The notes under the pieces: generated by a model | The model's input: only the letters and a program-made list of their open reading frames with translations | What the model was told of the DNA's origin: nothing | The model's database searches: none | Program-made: the position numbers and the translations under genes | Assembly: GCA_033807775.1 (NCBI GenBank) | Contig: CM066326.1 | Span: 93,288,873 to 93,352,872, forward strand | Source: Saussurea involucrata | Taxonomy: Eukaryota; Streptophyta; Magnoliopsida; Asterales; Asteraceae | Direction of reading: 5' to 3' | Length of the DNA stretch: 64,000 bases | In this document: positions 46,679-57,063 of the stretch, piece after piece | Numbering within the stretch: position 1 is the stretch's first letter | Layout: each line of letters starts with the position of its first letter

Positions 46679-48371
46679 GTTTTGATTCTAGGGTTGGTGG
46701 TTTTTGGTTCTTCTGCTGTTTTTGGTGTTGGGGAAGGGAGTTCTTCTGGTGAGTTTGGTTTTCGTGATTGGGATGGTTGATCTTCTTCGGAGGATGTCAA
46801 GATTTGAATCTGTTCACGGGTTGGCATATCTTCTTCGAATACTGAGGTTGTTTCCACAGAGGTGGGTGTTGCCTCTGTGGTCTGTTGTTGGGGGGTTCCT
46901 TTCGTGGTTTGAGTTGGAGGAGCTTGGGATATGGGTTCTGCGGATATTTGTGTTGGAGCAGGTAAACCTCTGTCAGCCGCTTTCTCCCTTTTCTTCTCCC
47001 CCTCAGGATGATCTGATGAATCGTCCGAGTCATCATCAGAGTCATCATGGCCCTTATCTGTAGTACCCTCTGCTCTGCACGAAACTTCTGGCTTTTTAGG
47101 TGGTACTGCACCTGTGGCTATCATCTTAGCGCATAAATCATCACAAAGGCCAAGTAGGGTATGGACCTCTGCTTCTGTGTTGAAGCGCATTTTGCCGACG
47201 CTCTTCTTAAAGTCCTTGACATAGTTAGCGTTGGCAGCAGTGAAGGCCTTGATGAATTCTGTGATCTAGTCGAGAACTCCTTGTCCTAGCTCTGTTAGTT
47301 GAGCTCTGGTCATGTAGTCGGAGGGCTTCATGGCTAGAGTGGCTTCTGTAGTATGCTCTTGAATTTGCTCGAGGGCCTTCTTTAAGTCTTCAGGAGTAAG
47401 GCCCGGAGTGATTGAGGATTGCTCTTTCTTCAGCTTTTCAATCAAGTCTTTGACAGAGCTTTGGAAGGCAGAGGATGTGGCTTTCTCGAACTCAGCAGCA
47501 GCAGAGGCGGCAGAGGTTGTAGCAGTTGACTTCATCTGGGCTAAGGCATTTTGCACCTCTGTGGACAGGTCGTCCATTTTGGTGTTTAGATTTGTGAGAG
47601 TCCTGGATGTTGTATCTGCAAAGGAATCAAAAGAGCTTTTCAACTCTTTCAATGTGTTGTCCACAGAGGTGACAAGGGTTTGGAACTCATCCCTTGATAC
47701 ATGTGGACTCGGTGTAACCTCTGGGTGAACGAATCTATCACCAGAGTGTGTCTCTGTTCCTGAGACGCCTTTGGGGGCTCAGACTCTATAGAGGTTCTAC
47801 TAAAGACATTGTCTTGATCCACTCCAGAGGTGGGTACAAGATTATCCTTAGGTAGACTAGGGGACTTGTCTAGAGTCCCTTCGTCATTGTGCTCTCTAAA
47901 CTCCTTTGAAGAGTTTGTGGGACCTAATGTAGTGTGCGTAGCAGAGGAAACAAATTCCTCTGTTAGGTTGGCGATTGTGGTCTGGGGCGATGGACCACGA
48001 ACAAAAGGCAAGTCATTTGGAGAGGACTCCCTTGGAATGGTTTCCCCAGCTAAGATTGGCACAGAGGTAGAAAGAGTCACCTCTGCCCGGTCAGTTTGGG
48101 TTGGGATCGAGTTGTGCTGCTCTTGTTCAATATTACCTTCTGCCACTAGACTGGCGGTAATAGTAGTATGGGTTGCACTGGGAGTTGGTAGGGGTTGTGT
48201 GCCTCTTCTATCTACGACATCTTTTTGTGCTTCACCCTCTGTCAAACACCCTAACCTCACGGTTTCGCTTCTGGCCTCTATCACGTGAAAATCACCCAAA
48301 TGCTCTGTGGCGTCTTCTTCCTCTGGACTCTTTCTTCGTGCATCATATCCAGGATGGAGGAAGGGGTTCTG
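46679..48371 (-). pseudogene. Element E extra ORF, middle part (cut by F and D)
   Basis: Minus-strand reading from 48371 (TQNPFLHPGYDARR) through a Ser/Thr/Pro-rich region to a coiled-coil-like segment (LKELKSSFDSFADTTSRTL, LNTKMDDLSTEV) and an acidic Asp/Ser run (DDSDDDSDDSSDH). A one-base frame change near 47730 and TAG 47266-47268 break it. It runs up to the F insertion at 46683 and resumes at 19479. The composition is that of a disordered, oligomerising protein. Confidence 0.65.
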
Positions 48372-49975
48372 TGTAACAACCCAAAGCCTGCTTAACATAA
48401 AACATTAGCCAAAAAGCCCATAAGGGTCCCAAATACGTCATAAACTCCAATATCAATTACATTGATTAAGGTCCTCAAGCAAATACAACCGAGATGCTAA
48501 CTAAACAAAAACTGGAACTTGACGGTCTCTAATCTCGCACCTCCGTCTCAAGCCTTCTCCTTTCCCTTGCTACAAGCACCTAAGTCACCCTTTCCTGAAA
48601 ATGGTTTTTAAGTTTTGAAAGCGAGGGTTAGACCATGAGGTCTAGTGAATTCCCTCCTTAAAAGTGTAACTGCAAAACATTAAAAACAAAACACTTTTCC
48701 ATACACATAACACTTGACAAGTTTGAGCTCAAACAAGGGTATACACAGTGATACGGACCAATAACACCTTACAAAGCCAGGCACGGCAACTCATCACCTT
48801 ACAAAGCCAAGGACGGCAACTCATCACCTTACAAAGCCAGGGACGGCAACTCATCACCTTACAAAGCCAGGGACGGCAACTCGGGGGTCCTCCACTGTGT
48901 AACCCGACTCTATCACAAACATAAACACTTAGAACATGCTTTAAACTTACTCGAGGAATATCCTCCTTCCACATTACAAACTAACACTTTTCATGCATCA
49001 GAAAACATAAGATTCATGATAAACAAGTAACTCATTTTCAGACATATCAATTCTTCGCATTTCATTTTAAAAGATAGAAATAATGCATAAGGGAACTCAC
49101 TTGATGCTCGGCTAAACGACTCACTACTTGGGAGCTCGCTTAAACACCAAACGGTCACCTGAATTGGGGTTAACAAATGAGGTATTAGACTCCCCAATCA
49201 TGCTCTAAAACACTTTCCATAATGTCCTAAGACAATCCCCTAAACCAAGCCTCGAACCCAAGCCCAAACGACCAACGAAGCAAAAACGGAAAAACAAGAA
49301 ACAACGACTGGCGCCGATGCTGGCGCCAGTCCATCGGCGCGGACCCCTGGACAGATTTTCCTGCACGAGATTTCTTCCCAAAACTCAAAGATTTCTCATC
49401 CCCAAACTTCCCCAAATCAGTTCTAATCCTCCCAAATCGCCATTATAGATACCATAAACATTAAGAATCAATAAACAACCCTTTAAACAACATAAAACCC
49501 ATCAAATTCCATCTAGTGATTCATGATTTCAAACCCAAAACTCAAAACTCCATTAAAATGGTGCAAGCTTCCCAAATAGAAGCTCACAACCCACAAGATG
49601 ATCAATTAACCTATCTACTCCCAATAAACTCAATTCAAATCATCAAAATGAGGAAAGTTTATGGATTTCTACACACCCAAACCCTTTTTAAACAATCAAT
49701 AAGATGATGAATGGAAGAGAATCATACCTTAAAGATGAGTTCTCCAAGTCCCTTGAAGCAATCCTCCCAAATTCTCTTTTTACCAAGTTTGCATCTCCAT
49801 GGATTCTTCCTTCCCCATCCAGTAGCCGACACATTGAAGAAATGATAGGGTTTTCACTCATTAAAATATGCCTGATTTTGCCACTACATCCTCAAGTTTC
49901 AGTTTTTCTCACTTTGGCCCCAAAACTTTAATTCCTCTAACCTTTTTCAAGAAGAAACAAATATGGGGTGTTACA
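48372..49975 (-). repeat. LTR of fragment D
   Basis: 1604 bp. Contains a 30-bp tandem repeat at 48764-48884 (four units of ACCTTACAAAGCCAGGGACG plus flank) and a 10-bp perfect stem GACTGGCGCC/GGCGCCAGTC with a 6-nt loop near 49305-49330. Confidence 0.8.
48764..48884. repeat. 30-bp tandem repeat, four units, in D LTR
   Basis: Unit CCTTACAAAGCCAGGGACGG plus CAACTCATCA, nearly exact. Its translation looks like a repeat protein but is not a gene. Confidence 0.9.
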
Positions 49976-50308
49976 TCACCTCCCCCTTAACAGGATTTCG
50001 TCCCCGGAATCTCATCACTGAAAAGGTGCAGGTACCTTGCCCTCATATCGATCTCGGGTTCCCATGTTGCCTTAAAATTTTCTTAGGAAGTTACCACTAC
50101 ATCCCTACCAAACTAACTTCTTTGTCTGTCCAATTCTCAACCATCCGGCCTCAATTGCTCACACTGACTGCGAAGCTACACCAAACTTCTTCCCAACCAA
50201 CATTCCCCAAACATGGGTTAAGACATACCAAAAGCACTCTAGATTTTCACCGAGTGCCTCTAAACAAATCAATAATTCCCAGTTCTTTCGAAAACTGCCA
50301 CTACTCCA

Positions 50309-50854
50309 TTACAATGTAGTCCAATTCAGTCTCCTATTGAAACACACTACTCCAAACCATGGGAATATTTTCCCATCCAACTGTTCTCCCGACTTGAGAT
50401 TGACAATGCTCGAACCTTCTAGTGAGAACATGGTTCGGTTGAACCTGAGTTCAAGGTGCTCGGATTTGTTAGGTCTGGAGATGTAGCCCTTGATTTGTCT
50501 GTCTTGAGGATCAAACCTGCTGCTTTGCCAAAATTGATTTAGATATCTGGCAGGTATTTTGCTGACAGTTTTGGTTAACAGAGGGTTGAGAAAATGGTTT
50601 TCCAGAATGTGGAGGAGAATGGCATGTTCTTCCCCAAATGCGGTTTTGGAGGGAACCAGGTAGTGGTTATTGGGTTTTAGAGGAAGAACACTTTCAAAGT
50701 GTTCATGGGCGATGAAGTTTAGAAGGTGGGTTGTTGGAGCAAAATCCGTTGTGTCGCCGGAGTTATCTTGTTCTAGGTTTCCGGCCATATCTGGGTTTTG
50801 GGAGTGCTCAGAATGAGATGGGGAGTTCACCGGAGTGTTGGATGTGGATGCCAT
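50309..50854 (-). pseudogene. Element E extra ORF, N-terminal part
   Basis: ATG 50854 starts a Ser/Asn-rich leader, then a folded-looking segment with IPARYLNQFWQSSRFD. A short YLNQFW-type signature of this kind is common in uncharacterised ORFs of plant copia elements. The frame runs into fragment D near 50330. With 46679-48371 and 18091-19479 it forms one interrupted ORF of roughly 1200 codons. There is no signal peptide. Function is unknown. Confidence 0.6.
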
Positions 50855-52300
50855 TTTGATAATCTTGAGAGAAGAGTAGAATATAGAAGTTTGCAGGTTA
50901 TTGCAAAGTTCGCCGGAGAAGAGGAAGAGAGAAAGTTCGTAAAAGTTTAGATTGTAGTGGTAATTTGGGTTTTATACTGAAGAGATAACGGTAGTCTGAA
51001 GAGGTAAATAGGTGAAAGTGAATAAAATTTGGGGTCTGCAATTGAGTGCATACAGTTGGGTTCAACTTTCCAGGAGAACGTGTGTCGTGTACGCCCAATC
51101 AAATTGTGCCACGTCATGCATGTCAGAGCACGATTAAATGGCGTGAGCGGCCCATTAATGCTTGGCGCGTGGGTCTTTCTTCTTTCAGATTACTGTTACT
51201 CGCAGTAGATAACCCGTACTGTTATAGAATTTTCACAAGTACTAGAAACGACAGAAGCTCTGTAGTTGAATGAGCTCTGTGGTCTTAAACCTGCTTTTTA
51301 TATCCTCTGATGCTTGCACCTTTACCAAAAACGTTTGAAAATTTCATTGGAGAGGATCGATAAATTTTAGTGTAGAGAATACGTTCACAGAGGTTTTGGA
51401 GCTCTGTCAGAGCCAGCAGAAGCTCTATGAGTTGGAATTTCTCATAACTAAAAAATTATGAAACTTTTTGATCATCCAAGGTTTTCACTGTTTTACAGAC
51501 TGTTTTTAGGACATATTTGGAAATTATTGTCCTAGAAAAAATGTTTTGGAGAAGGTTTTGTACGAGATACTCATTTTTGAGTGTCTATGTTGGTCGACAG
51601 AGATTTTTTGATGGAGTGAGCTCTTTGACCAAAAGACTTTCTTCCAGTATCTTTGTGCGAGCTAATCCTTAAGGAAGACATTGAAGTTGATCGATAGAGT
51701 TCCCTTATGAATTTTGCAGTTGTAGAGGATCCGGCTTACAGAAGCTCTGTTGAGCTCAACAGAGGCTCTATGACCATAAATTTCTCATAACGGAAGGCTC
51801 GAAAATCTTTTTGATCATTACTTGTTTGGAATTTCTTAAACAATGTTTCTAGGACGTATTTGGAAATTGGTGTCCTAGAAAATTGTTTTTCAGAAAGGAT
51901 TTGTACGAGATACTTACCTTTTGGCTCTCCCTTGTTCGACAAAAACCTTCACTTCTGTGAATTTGATCGATGGCACCTCTTCTTTGGCTCCCCCTTGAAT
52001 GATCAACCTCTGTAGATCATTTCAAGGTTTTCTTCTGCTCCCCCTTGAATGATCAACCTCTGTAGATCATTTCAAGGTTTTCTTCTGCTCCCCCTTGACC
52101 TATGCTTGGATCAAATGAGATAAGTAGTGCACAGAACATAGGTCAAGCTCATTAGAGGTTCTGTGGAGATTGTCAGAGGCTCTGAGCAATCTTACAAAAG
52201 CTCTGTTGGTTACAGAACTTTTGGTGATTAAGAATTTACATTCAGAACAGTTTAAATATATACATATTTACAAAAAGATAAAGTCTTACTTACAGAGGAT
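50855..52300 (-). other. Element E non-coding region between pol and the extra ORF
   Basis: No gene. It is rich in CAGAGG/CTCTGT words and includes the 20-bp perfect palindrome CTCTGTTGAGCTCAACAGAG (51745-51764). A 50-bp repeat lies at 51987-52086, two units each with CTCCCCCTTGAATGATC and an inverted GATCATTTCAAG; a third CTCCCCCTTG follows. The purine-rich minus-strand runs resemble polypurine tracts. Confidence 0.65.
51987..52086. repeat. 50-bp tandem repeat with internal hairpin in element E
   Basis: Two units, each with CTTGAATGATC paired to GATCATTTCAAG around a CTCTGT-containing loop. Confidence 0.8.
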
Positions 52301-54115
52301 TCAACTCATGTTTATCATTCCCAACTTACCCACCAAGAAAAGAAATCTTTTCTCATCAAGTGCCTTGGTGAATAAGTCTGCAAGCTGGTATTCAGTAGAC
52401 ACAAAGTGCATTTCGATTGTGCCATATTCAACATGATGCTTCAGAAAGTGGTAACGGATATCGATATGCTTTGTTTTTGAATGCTGTACTGGATTGGCAG
52501 AGATGGCTATGGCATTTTTTGAATCTCAGAAGATGGGTATCTTGAATATGTTGTGGCCGTAGTCCTTTATCTGAGTTTTCATCCACAGAACTTGGGAACA
52601 ACAACTAGCAGCAGCAACGTATTCAGCTTCTGCTGTAGATGTAGACACACAGTTCTGCTTCTTTGAAGTCCAGCTTACTAGTTTACCTCCCATGAATTGA
52701 CAACTCCCAGAGGTGCTTTTTCGATCAAGCTTGCATCCTCCATAATCTGAATCTGTGTATGCCTTAAGACCAAAGCCAGAGTTCTTCGGATACCAGAGCC
52801 CAAGATTTTTGGTTCCTTTAAGGTATATGAAGATCCTCTTTACAGCAATATAGTGGGATTCCTTTGGGTTAGATTGATATCTTGCAAAGAGGCATGTGGC
52901 ATACATTATATCAGGCCTACTTGCGGTTAAGTATAAAAGAGACCTGATCATGCCTCTGTAGAGCTTGCACTCTACAGATTTGCCATCTGGATCTGAGAAT
53001 AACTTATTTCCAGTGGCCATTGGGGTCTTCATTACAGAGGCATCAGAGAGACTAAATTTTGAAAGGATGTCAGAGACATATTTAGCTTGATTTATAAAGA
53101 TTCCCTCTGATGATTGTTTTACTTGGAGTCCGAGGAAGAAGGTTAATTCTCGCATCATACTCATTTCAAACTCACTCTGCATGAGTTTTTCAAAATCTTT
53201 GCACTGTTGTGCATTTGTAGACCCAAAAATAATGTCATCCACATAAATCTGTACAAGCAGAATCTCATCACCTTTTCGTTTATAGAACAAAGTAGTATCG
53301 ATTGTACCTCTGTCGAATTCATTATTGAGAAGAAAGGTTGAAAGTCTTTCGTACCATGCTCTTGGAGCTTGTTTCAGTCCATATAGAGCTTTGTCGAGGT
53401 AGTACACGTATTTTGGGTACTTGGAACTTTCAAACCCTGGTGGCTGTTGGACATATACTTCTTCTTGGATTTCACCATTCAGAAAAGCAGATTTTACATC
53501 CATTTGAAAAACTTTGAACCCTCTGTGGGTTGCGAAGGCTAAGAAGATTCTTATTGCTTCGAGCCGTGCGACAGGGGCAAAAGTTTCATCGTAATCAATG
53601 CCTTCTTCTTGGCGATATCCCTTGGCCACCAATCTCGCTTTGTTTCTAATGACCACCCCATCCTCGGCCTTTTTATTTCTGAAGACCCATTTAGTCCTTG
53701 TTGCTTGTTTCCCTTTCGGCAGAGGAACAAGGGTCCAGACTTTGTTTCTCTCAAACTGTAGAAGTTCTTCTTGCATTGCATCTACCCAGTTTGAATCGTC
53801 TAGGGCTTCAGAGATTCTTTTTGGCTCGATCACACTGATGAAATTTGTAAAGAAACAAAAATTAGCAGTGGCTGATCTTGTTTTGACCTTTTCAGAAGGG
53901 TCGCCGATTATAAGGCTTGGAGGATGTCTTTTCGTCCACTGTGTTGTTCTTGGAAGATGGTCATTTGAGTCATCCATATGAACCTCTGTAGTTGCATATT
54001 GTGGTTCTGGTGCAGCCTCTGTTGTAGATGGTACTTATGTGCTTGTGCTTGATATTTCAGCTTGTGGGATTAATGTTGGAACTTGTTCCTCTGAGGAAGT
54101 AGAGACTGAGTCTTC
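52301..54115 (-). pseudogene. Element E pol: RT and RNase H
   Basis: Minus-strand reading with WVFRNKKAEDG, FAPVARLEAIR, MDVKSAFLNG, YVDDIIFGST and an RNase H with YTDSDYGGCKLDRKSTSG and AEAEYVAAASC. TGA 52526-52528 falls just before the conserved DSKNAIAI segment; the same frame then runs to TGA 52301-52303 with the usual LFTKALDEKRF end. The 5' side at 53978-54115 is a segment duplicated at 57064-57201, on the other side of the Athila-like fragment. Confidence 0.85.
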
Positions 54116-54770
54116 TACCCACAACACCACCGCTGACAGCCAAGTGGCAGAGGTCCTCTACTCCCTCCACAACAACCTGCCGATGGACATCGGCCACATC
54201 ATTTGGATGGAAATACTAGACGCCGGTATGACCCTCAACGGTATTTTACCGTTTCCTTGTTTGATAACTCACTTTTGTAGGGAAGCTGGCGTCCCAATAG
54301 GACACCTCACCGCGCCGATGAAGGACTTTACGAAGACGCAGTATCAACACCAAGTTACGGCAGCGAGGAAGTTGGAAGAGAAGAGGCGAGCAGACCCACA
54401 TTTTCAGATGCGGCGGCTTGCCGAGCCGGTCCATATGTCATCCGAGAGTGCCTCGGATAGTGATCCAGATTTTGAGCCAGAGGCACCAGCGGCGGAGGAG
54501 TTCGTTCACGGCAGCGACACGCCTCCTTATATGCGCCGATTCATGGATCACATGACGACACAGGTTAGCGGAATAAATGCACATGTGGACCTCGGGTTCC
54601 ACAACTTGAACCTACGCATGGACGGCTACGACAGTCGTTTGGATGGCTTTGACGCTCGCCTCGCCCAAGCTGGATTTCCGGCCCCACCAGCACCACAAGC
54701 ACCGCCACAGGATCGGAGGAGAATTCGAGGCCGGCGAGACGGGGGCGCATCATCATCCGCCCGCCGGTAA
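54116..54770 (+). pseudogene. Athila-like ORF fragment (plant transposon protein domain)
   Basis: The 5' end is missing; the frame opens inside the E duplication. Residues VAEVLYSLHNNLPMDIGHII, FPCLITHFCREAGVP and an acidic/Pro-rich tail resemble the putative plant transposon protein domain found in ORFs of Athila-type elements. A heptad-like segment (GYDSRLDGFDARLAQ) and a basic end (RRRIRGRRDGG) follow; it stops at 54770. Function in these elements is unknown. Confidence 0.6.
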
Positions 54771-55544
54771 ATGGGTTTGTTATCATAATCTCTTTTAATT
54801 AGTTATGTTCTTGATGATTATGTACTGCTTATTTTTGTTTTGTCGGATGAATGTAATAATAACACACAACAATAGTTTCGCACTATGCACATTGGGGACA
54901 ATGTGTGGGTAAGATTTGGGGTTGCCAATCGGGCCCCGTTAATGCACGTTGATGTCCCACACTTAAGAATTGTTAGATCATGGTAGCCAATACTTTCTTG
55001 TTTTGAATGATTGAGACCAACCATTGTGGGGAGAACTTTGTGACTGAAAAGTGACCATTAGGGAAGGACCGGGAAAGGACATGACTAGGGACATTAGTGG
55101 AGACCACCCGATAGTGAGTTTTGAGCCTAATAAGACGTTTTTCATTTCGAGGGATTTATACACGTAATTCTTATACACTTTTCGAATTCCTTGTCGTGAA
55201 TGTAGAATGATCTCGCTACATTATTGCATTGAGTAGCAAAGACGAACATCGGGATATTAGGTAAGGGTATAGTAGACCATACCGTGTGGACCTTAAGAAA
55301 TGATTCCAGGCGTTGTGTGTTTTGTTTTAACCCGCTTCAGCTATCGTTTTCCCTTTTACCCTTAGTGTGTAACCATAGCCCCTTTGTAGCCAAACACTCA
55401 CCTTATTCATTCCTAAACCCTCCATTAAACCTTTAGCCAAAAGCCTAAGCCAACCATTATCCGAAAGTGTGTCAATCGGAAGCAGTAACGAGCAACAGAA
55501 GTTAGAGCTGAAAAGAAGAATTATAGGCCAGTCAAGAAAATAAA
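54771..55544 (+). other. Athila-like non-coding region
   Basis: Contains the ACATTGGGGACAATGT signature and a GGGGTTGCC purine-rich stretch; no gene seen. Confidence 0.5.
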
Positions 55545-56036
55545 AGTGGGTCAAACCTCCCGTCAATCGATTTTAGTTTTATTTCAGTTTTATTAAGTTT
55601 TTAAATTAATTCTCAGCCAACATCCAATTGCGACAGTTCAGTTAATAGGGTCGATAGTCATTGTGATACTTAGTTCCTAGTTCCCTTGGTTCGATACTCG
55701 TACTTCCGTACTATTACTTGATTTCGACACCGTACACTTGCGGTAAGATCCACGAGGTGTCAAAACCTCGTGTCAAGTTTTTGGCGCCGTTGCCGGGGAA
55801 CTAGTTGCAACTAATAGCAACTGAAATAAAACTAAAATCGTGGATCTTACCGCAAGTGTACGGTGTCGAAATCAAGTAATAGTACGGAAGTACGAGTATC
55901 GAACCAAGGGAACTAGGAACTAAGTATCACAATGACTATCGACCCTATTAACTGAACTGTCGCAATTGGATGTTGGTTGAGAATTAATTTAAAAACTTAA
56001 TAAAACTAAAATCGATTGACGAGAGGTTTTTGGAAA
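55545..56036. repeat. Large inverted repeat (arms about 200-225 bp) around an Athila-like PBS
   Basis: The left arm (about 55545-55769) and the right arm (about 55837-56036) are near-perfect reverse complements; the right arm lacks about 8 bases. The 67-base centre holds AACCTCGTGTCAAG and the primer-binding site (55783 onward). Confidence 0.9.
55781..55800 (+). other. Athila-type primer-binding site
   Basis: TGGCGCCGTTGCCGGGGA is the PBS usual for Athila/Tat elements and fits a tRNA-Asp 3' end. Confidence 0.75.
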
Positions 56037-57063
56037 ACTTTGATAGAGAAAAGGTTGAGGGTTGGATTTCCTATGGATATACTACTGATGACCAAATACC
56101 CGAACGATAACGATTACTGATTATCTCTATGAACCCTAGTTGACAATCACTGCTAGTCTTTTTCAAGCAAAACAGCTTCTATTTTGAAACTTGTAGGTTT
56201 TATCTCTCGAACCAAACCTAGGGTTTGAAAATATTTTAGGTCAACTGTTTGGAGCAGAAAGTGATTCGGCTATCTCAGCTCGACTCTCCTTTCCGGCACT
56301 TGATTTCTTGATCTAGTTTCTAATTACTTTTTCTCAAACTTAATTAAAAACAATGATATTCAATTGGAGGTGATCAAACTACAACTGATAATAAAAGCAG
56401 AAATCAAATACTTCATAGATTAAATCGAGTGACAATAATTGTTCGTGTACACGTCATCCATCATAATTCCATAGTTCCTCCAACCCCCAACATCTAAAGA
56501 TTAGTTCATGTTGGGGTGAACAAAAACACGAGAATTAAGGTAACAAGTGGTGTGTGAAATCATGTTTATCGTGGTAACTGTGAATAATGATGAAATCCCT
56601 TCTCTCTCGGCTCTGATTTACTCCGTGTGGTGAACTGTCTTCAATCAATCCTCTTTCGTGGCTCCAAAGTGTGTGAAATTGCTCTGAAAATCGCCTCTCT
56701 CCAGCCCTCCGTCGCACGTGTCGTGATAATCCCCTAAATCCGCAAAAGCCAATGTATAAAAAAACGACCAGAGGGTTACGCGGTTTTACCCGCGGCTTGC
56801 AAGCCGCGTGGAAAACCGCGCGTCCTCTTTATTGGTTCTAGGTAGGGTTTGGTTCAAATCTGGTTCGGTTCTTGGGCTTTCCTTTGGGCTTCGTTCTGGG
56901 CTCTCTTTTGGGTCTTTTTCCGCTCCTTCTCTCGATGCTCGTCTTATTTCGGATAACCTGCACAATTCACTAGATAGACCGTAAAATCTCGCCTTTTTGC
57001 TCAATTACAAGCCAATCTCATAGGTTTATGGACTGAAAATAACGCCAAAAAGTGGCGTTATCA
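55837..57063 (-). repeat. Inverted Athila-like LTR
   Basis: On the minus strand it starts TGATAACGCC at 57063, with an inner stem AACGCCA/TGGCGTT, and runs to about 55837. No gene is seen in it. Confidence 0.6.

Larger units (their letters stand above)
48372..50308 (-). mobile_element. Fragment D: gypsy 3' LTR plus end of pol
   Basis: LTR 48372-49975 with TGTAACAACCC and GGGTGTTACA ends, then a polypurine tract (ACCTCCCCCTTAACAGG at about 49978) and the last codons of a gypsy integrase tail (ATWEPEIDMR, about 50070-50020 on the minus strand). The rest of the element, including a second LTR, is missing, so D is a 5'-truncated or deleted copy in the extra ORF of E. The right border is not sharp. 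Confidence 0.7.
54116..57063 (+). mobile_element. Rearranged Athila-like (Ty3/gypsy) fragment in E
   Basis: Plus-strand coding remnant, then a segment with ACATTGGGGACAATGT (54885-54901), typical of the region before the 3' LTR of Athila elements, then an LTR end and a TGGCGCCGTTGCCGGGGA primer-binding site, then a second LTR in the opposite direction that ends at 57063 with TGATAACGCC on the minus strand. The parts are not in element order, so it is a chimera or fold-back product. Confidence 0.65.

Noticed and set aside
48729..48974. Cys/Trp repeat peptide
   Set aside because: It is a translation of the 30-bp tandem repeat in the LTR of D.
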